Of a stretch of DNA of 8,699 nucleotides, positions 1-6,940 are shown piece by piece. The DNA comes from Candidatus Iainarchaeum sp. (GTDB lineage Archaea > Iainarchaeota > Iainarchaeia > Iainarchaeales > Iainarchaeaceae), in contig DUGC01000004.1 of assembly GCA_013331625.1 (NCBI GenBank), positions 19,795 to 28,493 on the forward strand, in the 5' to 3' direction. The notes beneath the pieces are model-generated. The model was not told where the DNA came from and searched no databases. It worked only from the letters and a program-made list of their open reading frames with translations. The position numbers were made by a program, and so were the translations under genes. Within the stretch, counting starts at the first letter, position 1. Each line of letters opens with the position of its first letter.

Positions 1-368
1 GAAAACTCAAAGAGCCCGAGCGCATAGAGACCGCAATGAGGTTCACAGAACCCATCAAGGAAACGGCGCAGCTCATGGGGATCGCAACGGAAATCAAAAA
101 GCACAGGCTTGTCACGGATTTTGACAAGGTCGTGGTGCTCATAGCGCAAAAAGGGCGCATTACTTTCAGGGAGATTTCAAGGCAGCTTGCAATCCCCTAT
201 CCAAAGGTCGAGGAGTGCTGCAGGCTCCTCAAGGATGAGGGGCAGATCGACATTTTCTACCCGACATTCGGGGAAGTCGCGGCGCAGATCCCGGACTACA
301 ATGAAAAAACCGAACTTGAAAAATTGAAGCCAAAAGATACGAAAAAAGGGGGGCAGCCGGGTGTCTGA
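1..368 (+). CDS. Winged-helix domain protein, partial at 5' end, first gene of pilus operon
   Basis: The reading frame is open to the left edge of the window (it reads K-L-K-E-P-E-R-I-E-T-A before the first ATG at 36), and that ATG has no clear Shine-Dalgarno, so the gene probably starts upstream; if ATG 36 is used the product is 110 aa. Counting from that Met, residues about 28-78 look like a winged helix-turn-helix: a helix (DFDKVVVLIAQKG), then ITFREISRQLAIPYPKVEECC as the HTH and a wing ending IDIFYPTFGE. Residues 87-110 are a charged Lys/Glu tail. No membrane segment is visible. The gene overlaps the pilus ATPase start by 8 bases, so the two are likely translationally coupled. Small wHTH proteins beside secretion ATPases are, to my knowledge, common in DPANN archaea; whether this one binds DNA or acts as a protein-interaction adaptor for the ATPase cannot be told from sequence. 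Family assignment is by pattern only. Confidence 0.75.
   Translation, partial: KLKEPERIETAMRFTEPIKETAQLMGIATEIKKHRLVTDFDKVVVLIAQKGRITFREISRQLAIPYPKVEECCRLLKDEGQIDIFYPTFGEVAAQIPDYNEKTELEKLKPKDTKKGGQPGV
347..353 (+). promoter_or_regulatory. Ribosome binding site for the pilus ATPase
   Basis: A purine run AGGGGGG ends 7 bases before the GTG at 361. It lies inside the last codons of the upstream winged-helix gene. It supports GTG 361 as the ATPase start and a coupled-translation arrangement. Confidence 0.5.
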
Positions 369-3300
369 CAAGCTACTCAAGGAATATGACATTGAATTTG
401 AGGGCATAAGCCTTCCGGTAAAGATTGTATACCAGCAGGGCGAGTATGTGCGCAGCTATCTGCTCGACATCCCCGAGTACGGGCAGGGCACAAAGGCGCT
501 GCTCGAAAACCTCAAGCATGAGATAATAATGGATGCGGGCATCAAGGCAGAAAAATTCCTCGACCCCAAGTTCATCGATTACCTCAAGGCGCAGTTCCGC
601 CTGAAGGCTGAAGGGATACTCAAAAAAGAGCTTGTGCAGCTTGATGAGTACACGAAGGATTCGCTCACCGCAATTTTGCTAAACGAGATGCTGGGCCTTG
701 GCAAGATAGAGTTTTTGCTCGCGGACGGGAACCTTGAGGAGATTGTTGTGAATGCCGCAGTTGAGCCTGTGTGGGTTTACCACAAGGAATTTGCATGGCT
801 CAAGACCAATGTGATGCTTGACAGCGAGGAGCAGATACAAAACTATGCAAACATCATTGCGCGCCACGGGGGAAAGCAGATCACCATCCTCACCCCGCTG
901 CTCGACACCCACCTTGTCACTGGCGATAGGGCAAACGCAACGCTTTTCCCCATAAGCGGCAAGGGCAACACCATTACTATCAGGCGCTTTAGGCGCGACC
1001 CGTGGACAGTGACCGACCTTATAAGGAACCGCACCACAACAAGCGATGTGATGGCCCTGATCTGGCTTTGCATACAGTACGAGCTCAACATGATCCTTTC
1101 GGGGGGAACTGCAAGCGGCAAGACAAGCTTTATGAATATCTGCCTTCCGTTCATGCAGCCAAACCACCGCATAATCACTATTGAAGACAGCGTTGCGGGG
1201 GAAAGCGAAATAATTTACGAGAAGGATGGACATATTGCCAGATCGACCGTGGGAAGCCTCATTGACTCAATTATTGAGGATGACTCGATCAAGGATTGCT
1301 CGGCGGAAAATGATGAAGGGATAAGGATTGCCAGCATGTCAAAGGACGGAGAAGTCGAATGGCGCGAGCCAAGCAGTTTTATCAGGCACTGGGTAAAAAA
1401 GGACATGCTTAAAATAACGCTAAAGAGCGGCCGCACGATAGAGGTGACGCCTGACCACAGCCTTTTCACGCTTGGAGAGGACGGCAAGATTGCACAAACA
1501 AGCGGGAAAGCCATCAAAGAAGGGTCATGGATAGCCACTCCGAGAAAAATGGAATGGGCTGGAGAAAAAGTCATGTTCGACATGCATGAGCACCTGAAAT
1601 CGTTTGAGGGTTGTTTCATCAAAAGCCTGGAAATAACGCCATTGATTTCGCAGAGCATGAAAGAGCTCAGGCAGTATTACCCAAAGCCAACTTTGCATGC
1701 AAACATGAGAAGAGGAATAGCTCCGGTCAAAATGGCACTGCAGCTCCAAAAGCAGCCTGAGCAGGGATGGATACAATCCAGACAGGGAACACAGATTCCG
1801 ATGGAAATTGAAGTGGACAACGATCTTGCATGCCTTGCAGGGCTCTGGCTTGCAGATGGGGCATATGATAAAAACAGCATCATTATTTCGGTCGTGGAGC
1901 CGGAAGCCAGAAAGATCGTGGAGAATGCAGCCAAGCGGTTTGGAATTTCACCTAAAATGCACTCAGATGGAATCAGCCTCATGCTGAACTCAAAGCCGCT
2001 CAAAATGCTCTTTGAAAATGTGCTTGAATTGAAAGGGGATGCTTATACAAAGAAAGTGCCGTCATGGGCATTCCGTCTTGAAAAGAATCTTGCTGCCGCG
2101 TTGGTCTGCGGTTATTTCTCCGGCGATGGATGGGTCAGGGAAAATGACATTGCGGTGTGCTCATGCTCAAAGCAGCTTCTTTTGGATATGCAAACGCTGC
2201 TCTTGCGCTTTGGCATCCCTTTCAGGATTAGCTGGAAAATGCGTAAAGACAAGACCTATGAAGCAAGGGTTTCAGGGGCACAGTTCCTAAAAGTATTCAT
2301 CTCAGAAATAGGCTTTGTTGTGAATAAGAAGACAGAGGCGGCAAAAAAGTGGCTGACTGCGGCAAGCCATGACGTTTCGGATGTCATTCCATTGCCAAAG
2401 AAATACTATAATATGGTAAGGCTTGCGCGAAAATCCGAAGTCGGCACGACACTGACCTACAAGAGCTGGAAGTCGTGGAAATACAACGAAATGAACATTG
2501 GCAGGAACACCCTGCAAAGGATTGTGAGGCAACATGGAGAAAAACTGCCAAACGAACTTCAGGAACTTGCATTCAACGATGTTTTCTGGGACCCTGTGAT
2601 AAATATTGAGAGAAGGCATTTTGAAGGGTTTGTTTATGATTTCAGCGTGCCCGGAAATGAGAGCTTTGTATGCGGCAATGTGGTCTGCCATAATACCCGC
2701 GAACTTATTTTGCCAGAATTTTTGCACTGGGTCCCGATGACTACAAGGGAGCCTAATGCGGAAGGGAAGGGAGGGGTATGCCTCTATCCTGGAAATTGGA
2801 TTGCATTAGGCAACGGTGAGCTCAGGGAGATTTCTGAATATGCGGAAGAAAAGCTGAAAGCTGGTGAAAAATTCAGGCCTGAAAGCAACCTGACCTGCGT
2901 TCTTGGGGAGGATTCAGTCCTTGCAGGCGACCCGGAAAAAATGATTTATAATGCCGAAAAAATAGCCACAGTTTCAAAAGTCACTGAACGGGAATTTATT
3001 TGCACCATAAAATGCGAAAATGGAGAGAGTGTAATTATTACAGAAAATACCAAACTGCCGGTTGTTGGGGAAACTGGAGAAGTAAAACTTCTGATCCCTA
3101 AAGAAATAGAAGCAGGAAAATATTATTTGCCAGCCTTCACAAAAATAGGCATCCAAGGCGAGATTCAGGAAATAGATGCCTTAGAATTATTTGGAAATGG
3201 CAATTATTATACATCTGATGCTTTTCCAGAACTTGAAGAAATGATCCGGGAGGCGCAGGAAAGAGGAGAAACACTAAATGGTATTGCGGCACAAATAGGC

Positions 3301-4968
3301 AGTTCACATCAAGCTTTGAGCTGGCTGCGAAAAAACAAAATAGTAAAAATCAGCCTTCTTAGGGAACTATTGAAAAAAACAATGATAACAACCGCTGCAC
3401 AAATTAACCAAAAAATAGTCGAAATACGCCCTGCATCATGGAGCGCGAAAAAAGTCAAAATACCAAAAAAATGCGACGAGGAGCTTGCCTATCTTGCCGG
3501 ATTCTTGCAGGCAGAAAAATGGATCGGAAGCAACAGGATGGCGGTTTCACAAAAGAATGAAATACCTTTTTTGGAAGACCTTTTTGGGAAACTTTTCAAC
3601 GTTAGTGTAAGTAAAAGCATTAGCAAGGCCAAATATGGCAAATACAATAAATATACTGTCCTCTCAAAGCCCGTGGCGCAATTTTTTGCCAAAGTGTTTG
3701 GCTTGAGAAAATCAAAGGAATGCAGGGTTTCAAGGATAATACAGCGCTCGCCGGAGAGTGTAATAGCCGCTTTTATATCAGGGTATGTTGATGGCGATGG
3801 CAGTGTTAGTGAGAAGAAAATATCTCTTGCAGTAGGGAGAAAAGAGACCGCAATTGAATTCAAATACCTCCTTCACAGGCTTGGGATAAACAGCCGTATT
3901 TCAGAGCAACGCAAGGTATTTGAAGTCAACATAAGCGCGCGGGAGGACATCAAAAAAGCGGCGGAAACGTTAAAATTCAGGGTAACCGCCAAAAAAGACG
4001 CTGCAGAAAGGATAAATGGCAAGATTTACACCCATAATACAAAAAGAAATATCATCCCGGCAATATTGCTGAGGAACTACCTGAAAGGATTCAACTTGAC
4101 AACTTCAGAAAAAAAGGCGCACTTTTATCACACGGCCTGCAATAAAACAGGGATGCAAAAAAGCTACATAAAACAGCTTATCAAAGAACAAAAAATAGAT
4201 GAAAATACTGCACAAAAAATTTCATTGTTTTTGAGAGACGATCTTGAATTCATAAAGATCACAGGAGTTGCAATTGCCCCAAATACATCGGATATACCAA
4301 CATATGACCTGACTCCTGAAAAATCGACTTATTTTGTCGGGGGGATAAACAATTTCACCCTGATCATGGATACTATGCTCGATCTCCTTGTGAATTCGCT
4401 AAGGCAAAGGCCTGACCGGATAATTGTGGGCGAGACAAGGAGGCAGGTTGAGGCGGAAGTGATGTTTGAGGCGATGCACACGGGCCACAGTGTATATACC
4501 ACGTTCCATGCAAACACTGCGGAGGAAACCATACGCAGGTTCACAAATCCCCCTATCGACATCCCGCCGACAGTGCTCGATTCTGTGCACCTCAATGTAG
4601 TGATGTTTCGCAACAGGCGCCTTGGGGTGAGACGGGTCTTGCAGGTTGCAGAATTCATCCCTGAAAAGCGGGGCAATGAGGAGGTCCTTAAGGCAAATAC
4701 CCTGTTTAGGTGGAAGGCGGCCTCTGACACCATTGAAAAGGACTGCGAGAGCATCAGGCTCTTTGACGAGCTTTCTATGCATACGGGAATGACTTATGAT
4801 GAGATATACAAAGAGCTCGCGGCCAAGAAAAGGGTGCTTGACTGGCTGGTCAAGTACAATGTGCACAACGTGATGGATGTGGGAAAGGTCATGGCGAGCT
4901 ATTATCTTGACCCGAAGGATATCATGCTAAAAGTTGACATGGACAGGAGGCCTGATATTGATCAGTGA
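361..4968 (+). CDS. Type II/IV secretion (pilus assembly) ATPase precursor, FlaI/TadA/VirB11-like, with two inteins
   Basis: A 1535-aa precursor starting at GTG. Removing both inteins leaves host segments 1-276, 779-806 and 1338-1535, about 502 aa, a normal length for archaeal pilus or archaellum motor ATPases. Residues 1-240 are the N-terminal domain, including LGLGKIEFLLADGNLEEI and the Arg-rich TITIRRFRRDPWT segment. Walker A is GGTASGKT (248-255). The Asp box IED (274-276) is cut by intein 1 and resumes as TREL (779-782). Walker B follows intein 2 (RPDRIIVGE, Glu1358), with the His box MHTGHSVYTTFHAN at 1372-1385. The family hydrolyses ATP as a cytoplasmic hexamer to drive assembly of type IV-like filaments through a T2SF platform protein; two such proteins follow directly. 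All ATPase motifs are present in the exteins, so the host gene looks selected for function, but only a spliced product could be active. It overlaps the upstream gene by 8 bases and the next by 11. Archaellum, adhesive pilus and Tad-like roles cannot be separated from sequence. Confidence 0.93.
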   Translation: MSDKLLKEYDIEFEGISLPVKIVYQQGEYVRSYLLDIPEYGQGTKALLENLKHEIIMDAGIKAEKFLDPKFIDYLKAQFRLKAEGILKKELVQLDEYTKDSLTAILLNEMLGLGKIEFLLADGNLEEIVVNAAVEPVWVYHKEFAWLKTNVMLDSEEQIQNYANIIARHGGKQITILTPLLDTHLVTGDRANATLFPISGKGNTITIRRFRRDPWTVTDLIRNRTTTSDVMALIWLCIQYELNMILSGGTASGKTSFMNICLPFMQPNHRIITIEDSVAGESEIIYEKDGHIARSTVGSLIDSIIEDDSIKDCSAENDEGIRIASMSKDGEVEWREPSSFIRHWVKKDMLKITLKSGRTIEVTPDHSLFTLGEDGKIAQTSGKAIKEGSWIATPRKMEWAGEKVMFDMHEHLKSFEGCFIKSLEITPLISQSMKELRQYYPKPTLHANMRRGIAPVKMALQLQKQPEQGWIQSRQGTQIPMEIEVDNDLACLAGLWLADGAYDKNSIIISVVEPEARKIVENAAKRFGISPKMHSDGISLMLNSKPLKMLFENVLELKGDAYTKKVPSWAFRLEKNLAAALVCGYFSGDGWVRENDIAVCSCSKQLLLDMQTLLLRFGIPFRISWKMRKDKTYEARVSGAQFLKVFISEIGFVVNKKTEAAKKWLTAASHDVSDVIPLPKKYYNMVRLARKSEVGTTLTYKSWKSWKYNEMNIGRNTLQRIVRQHGEKLPNELQELAFNDVFWDPVINIERRHFEGFVYDFSVPGNESFVCGNVVCHNTRELILPEFLHWVPMTTREPNAEGKGGVCLYPGNWIALGNGELREISEYAEEKLKAGEKFRPESNLTCVLGEDSVLAGDPEKMIYNAEKIATVSKVTEREFICTIKCENGESVIITENTKLPVVGETGEVKLLIPKEIEAGKYYLPAFTKIGIQGEIQEIDALELFGNGNYYTSDAFPELEEMIREAQERGETLNGIAAQIGSSHQALSWLRKNKIVKISLLRELLKKTMITTAAQINQKIVEIRPASWSAKKVKIPKKCDEELAYLAGFLQAEKWIGSNRMAVSQKNEIPFLEDLFGKLFNVSVSKSISKAKYGKYNKYTVLSKPVAQFFAKVFGLRKSKECRVSRIIQRSPESVIAAFISGYVDGDGSVSEKKISLAVGRKETAIEFKYLLHRLGINSRISEQRKVFEVNISAREDIKKAAETLKFRVTAKKDAAERINGKIYTHNTKRNIIPAILLRNYLKGFNLTTSEKKAHFYHTACNKTGMQKSYIKQLIKEQKIDENTAQKISLFLRDDLEFIKITGVAIAPNTSDIPTYDLTPEKSTYFVGGINNFTLIMDTMLDLLVNSLRQRPDRIIVGETRRQVEAEVMFEAMHTGHSVYTTFHANTAEETIRRFTNPPIDIPPTVLDSVHLNVVMFRNRRLGVRRVLQVAEFIPEKRGNEEVLKANTLFRWKAASDTIEKDCESIRLFDELSMHTGMTYDEIYKELAAKKRVLDWLVKYNVHNVMDVGKVMASYYLDPKDIMLKVDMDRRPDIDQ
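1189..2694 (+). mobile_element. Intein 1: LAGLIDADG homing endonuclease intein in the Asp box
   Basis: Residues 277-778 of the precursor (502 aa) interrupt the host between IED and TREL. Block A begins with Ser277 (SVAGESEIIYEKDG). Block B is TPDH (363-366) with the conserved Thr and His. LAGLIDADG motif 1 is CLAGLWLADG (491-500, Asp499) and motif 2 is LVCGYFSGDG (581-590, Asp589). Residues about 677-730 (LPKKYYNMVRLARK and NIGRNTLQRIVRQHG) look like a helical DNA-recognition region. Block F/G is VYDFSVPGNESFVCGNVVCHN with penultimate His777 and terminal Asn778; the +1 residue is Thr779. All class 1 splicing residues and both endonuclease acidic residues are present, so splicing and homing are expected. 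Base composition is close to that of the host in sampled lines (28 of 60 GC at 1921-1980), suggesting long residence. The boundaries are fixed by restoring a continuous IED-TREL motif. Confidence 0.93.
2779..4371 (+). mobile_element. Intein 2: LAGLIDADG intein before Walker B, with atypical splicing residues
   Basis: Residues 807-1337 (531 aa) interrupt the host between GKGGV and TMLDLLVNSLRQRPD; removal gives a continuous GGVTMLDLL typical of the family. Block A starts with Cys807 (CLYPGNWIALGNGELREI), a style seen in archaeal KlbA inteins. Block B reads TENT (894-897) where TxxH is usual, so the His is a Thr. A helix-turn-helix-like stretch lies at about 956-1005 (LNGIAAQIGSSHQALSWLR). LAGLIDADG motif 1 is degenerate (LAGFLQAEK, 1045-1053) with Glu1052 in the acidic position and Lys for Gly; motif 2 is intact (ISGYVDGDG, 1139-1147). 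Block F is TYDLTPEKSTYFVGG. The C-terminus is INNFTLIMD, with Met1336 for His and Asp1337 for Asn, then Thr +1. The region is AT-richer than the host (19 of 60 GC at 3361-3420; 30 of 60 in the host at 541-600), suggesting later acquisition. The right boundary is less certain than the left because of the odd C-terminus. Confidence 0.85.
4945..4950 (+). promoter_or_regulatory. Shine-Dalgarno AGGAGG deciding the start of the first T2SF gene
   Basis: A perfect AGGAGG lies 7 bases upstream of TTG 4958, inside the end of the ATPase gene. It favours TTG 4958 over the in-frame TTG at 4934, which lies upstream of this site. Confidence 0.65.
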
Positions 4969-5851
4969 TTTCAAGTTCCCGTTCTGCCCGCTGCCAAGCG
5001 GAAAGATCATCAGGTTTGCGGGGCGTTTTCGCGGGATGGGAAGCAAGGTGGCAAGGATAATGCCAAACCTTGCCGAAAAGCTCAGGCAATCAGAGCTTGG
5101 GATATCGCCTGAGGACTATGGCGCGGTGACAGTAGTCATGGCCACGGCTTATTTTGTTTTCGGCACATTCGTTGCTTTCGCATTCCTGCAAAAGCTCGCC
5201 CCCAAAGAAGCGCTCCTTTTTTCCCCCATCGCAGGGCTTATGCTGAGCGCACTGATAGTTGTGCAGTATGTCGCATTCCCCGCAATTTTGCTCAAAAAAA
5301 AGGTGAGGGAAGTTGAGCGCAACCTTGTGTTTGCCCTAAGGACCATACTTGTCGAGATAAAGGCAGGAGTGACATTGTTTGATTCGATAAATATCGTTGC
5401 GGAAGGGGACAACGGGCAGGTGAGCAAGGAGCTCAAGAAAGCCGTTGAGAAGATAGAGACAGGGGCGTTCCAGAACGAGGCACTTGACGAGCTTGCGGAA
5501 AACAACCCCTCAATACACTTCCGCAGGGCAATCTGGCAGCTTGTGAACGGCCTTAAGGCAGGCTCTGATGTGAGCATAGTGATGCAGGCGCTTGTGGAGG
5601 GCCTTACAAGGGAAAAGGAAAATCAGGTGAGGAAATACGGCAATTCCCTCAAGCTCCTCTCGCTCCTTTACATGATGCTGGGGGCCATAATACCGGCGCT
5701 TGGGCTGACATTTCTCATAATCCTTTCCACCTTCCCGCAGATAGCCGTGGACGAGACGATGTTTTGGGGGATGCTGGGCTTTATAGTACTAGGGCAGTTC
5801 ATGTACCTTGGCATAATCAAGTCGAGCAGGCCAACGCTCATTGGTGATTGA
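4958..5851 (+). CDS. T2SF-domain pilus platform membrane protein (TadC/FlaJ-like), first of two
   Basis: A 297-aa product if translation starts at TTG 4958, chosen for the AGGAGG 7 bases upstream; a TTG at 4934 would add 8 residues. The start overlaps the ATPase stop by 11 bases. A short basic cytoplasmic N-terminus (RFAGRFRGMGSKVARIMPNL) precedes hydrophobic segments at about 55-77 and 84-112. A cytoplasmic helical T2SF domain runs about 115-230, with two related helical units (FALRTILVEIKAGVTLFDSI; AIWQLVNGLKAGSDVSIVMQ), and further membrane segments lie at about 232-258 and 268-288. Proteins of this family sit in the cytoplasmic membrane, bind the motor ATPase on the inside, and pass pilins into the filament. 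Its place directly after the ATPase and directly before a second T2SF protein matches the archaeal arrangement with tandem platform proteins. The assignment to the superfamily is firm; the exact pilus subtype is not. Confidence 0.88.
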   Translation: MISDFKFPFCPLPSGKIIRFAGRFRGMGSKVARIMPNLAEKLRQSELGISPEDYGAVTVVMATAYFVFGTFVAFAFLQKLAPKEALLFSPIAGLMLSALIVVQYVAFPAILLKKKVREVERNLVFALRTILVEIKAGVTLFDSINIVAEGDNGQVSKELKKAVEKIETGAFQNEALDELAENNPSIHFRRAIWQLVNGLKAGSDVSIVMQALVEGLTREKENQVRKYGNSLKLLSLLYMMLGAIIPALGLTFLIILSTFPQIAVDETMFWGMLGFIVLGQFMYLGIIKSSRPTLIGD

Positions 5852-6844
5852 ATGTACGAGAGGATTTCATCGTTCCTGCCACGGCCGATAATTGACGAGC
5901 TGAGAAGGCAGTTCATCTACAACCATATTTACATCGATGAGAGGAAGTTCGCGGGGTTCATGGTGCTCTTCACGCTTCTTTTGTCCGCAGGGGTTTCAGT
6001 GATATGCCAGTATGCATTCGGGCTGAATATACTGCTGACATTCATAGCAAGTGCCATAGGGCTTTTTGCAACCGCATACCTGCTCTTGCGCATGAGCTCG
6101 GAGTCGAAGGGCAAATTTGTTGATACTATATTGCCCGATGCCCTCCAGCTCATCGCCTCGAACATGAGAAGCGGCCTTACCACTGAAAGGTCGCTTTTCG
6201 TTGCGGGAAGGCCGGAGTTCGGGCCGCTCCAGTATGAGCTGCGCAATGCAAGCAAGAGGATCTCTTCAGGGGAGCGCACGGATGTTGCCCTGCACGGCAT
6301 TGCCCTTGCCATCAATTCCACTGTCCTTGCAAAGACCATGTGGCTCATCTCGCGCGGGATAAAGAGCGGCGGGCAGATCGCCGACCTTTTATTCCAGCTC
6401 GCAGATGACTTAAAGAGCCAGCAGGCCCTTGAAGAGGAGACGCGCTCCAACATCTCTATTTATGTCCTGCTCATTCTGTTTTCTGCAGTGTTCGGGGCGC
6501 CGGTGCTCTTTGGCATAAGCTCTTTTATTGTGCAGATACTCTCAAAGCAGATGGCAAGCGCCCCGCAAATCGATGTTGATTCCCTGCCAACATCAAGCAA
6601 TTTATCGACACTAAAGGGGTTTGCAGCCGGATCGAACAGCGCCATCGGCCCCGATTTCATAATGACCTTTTCACTTATCACGCTCTTTTTCACCACAATA
6701 TTTTCGTGCCTCACAATCGGGGTCATCAACACCGGAAAGGAGATCAACGGGATAAAGTACATGATCCCGCTGCTCATTGTCGCCTACATAGTGTTTTTTG
6801 CCATAAGGGCAGTGCTGCAGGTTGTGTTCGGCAACCTCGTGTGA
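5852..6844 (+). CDS. T2SF-domain pilus platform membrane protein (TadC/FlaJ-like), second of two
   Basis: A 330-aa product starting at the ATG immediately after the TGA of the preceding gene; a GGTGA 4 bases upstream is a weak ribosome site, so coupled reinitiation is likely. Hydrophobic segments at about 34-52 and 57-79 precede a cytoplasmic T2SF domain (about 85-200) with the repeated helical units PDALQLIASNMRSGLTTERS and AKTMWLISRGIKSGGQIADL. Three more membrane segments follow at about 201-229, 268-292 and 303-325. Between the third and fourth is a Ser/Ala-rich loop of about 35 residues (232-267), probably extracytoplasmic. The role is the same as that of the first T2SF protein, the two probably forming a hetero-oligomeric platform over the ATPase. 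It is the last gene of the plus-strand operon; the next genes point towards it. The family call rests on the T2SF helical pattern, the topology and the operon. Confidence 0.88.
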   Translation: MYERISSFLPRPIIDELRRQFIYNHIYIDERKFAGFMVLFTLLLSAGVSVICQYAFGLNILLTFIASAIGLFATAYLLLRMSSESKGKFVDTILPDALQLIASNMRSGLTTERSLFVAGRPEFGPLQYELRNASKRISSGERTDVALHGIALAINSTVLAKTMWLISRGIKSGGQIADLLFQLADDLKSQQALEEETRSNISIYVLLILFSAVFGAPVLFGISSFIVQILSKQMASAPQIDVDSLPTSSNLSTLKGFAAGSNSAIGPDFIMTFSLITLFFTTIFSCLTIGVINTGKEINGIKYMIPLLIVAYIVFFAIRAVLQVVFGNLV

Positions 6845-6909
6845 AGGAATACACCGGGCATGCAGGGGTAATTTCCGCATCAGCCAAGGCCTTGAAAAGA
6901 GCTGAATCG

Positions 6910-6940
6910 TAAAACAAAGAAACTGAATTTCCGGCCGGAA
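6910..6940 (-). terminator. Palindrome plus U-rich tract after the CBM-like pilin gene
   Basis: On the minus strand, directly after the TAA of the pilin gene, comes a perfect 12-base palindrome TTCCGGCCGGAA (6940-6929) and then ATTCAGTTTCTTTGTTTTA. The palindrome can form only a short stem, but the T-rich tract is what archaeal RNA polymerase usually needs to terminate. It lies in the 96-base gap between the convergent operon and the pilin cluster. No matching T-tract is seen on the plus strand after 6844. Confidence 0.3.

Noticed and set aside
679..1233. Long minus-strand open frame opposite the ATPase N-domain
   Set aside because: It lies wholly antisense to a conserved ATPase region, its translation has no recognisable motif, and there is no promoter or ribosome site; it is a shadow of the real gene.
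4027..4041. Internal Y-T-H-N-T (residues 1223-1227) resembling an intein C-terminus with Thr +1
   Set aside because: No block F (Y-D-L...F-V-x-G) precedes it, and the sequence after it does not continue the ATPase. The true host resumes only at TMLDLL (residue 1338), so this is probably chance or endonuclease-domain sequence.
4345..4371. Alternative end of intein 2 at GGINN, leaving FTLIMD in the host
   Set aside because: The +1 residue would be Phe, which cannot act as the splicing nucleophile, and the host would gain extra residues between GGV and TMLDLL. The longer ending matches the length of KlbA-type C-terminal blocks.
4934..4957. TTG 4934 as start of the first T2SF protein
   Set aside because: It lies upstream of the perfect AGGAGG (4945-4950), whereas TTG 4958 is spaced 7 bases after it.
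6706..6912. Plus-strand open frame of 68 codons overlapping the end of the second T2SF gene
   Set aside because: Its translation is rich in His/Arg and low-complexity, it overlaps conserved membrane-helix coding, and it has no independent start signal. The 96-base intergenic gap otherwise holds no gene.
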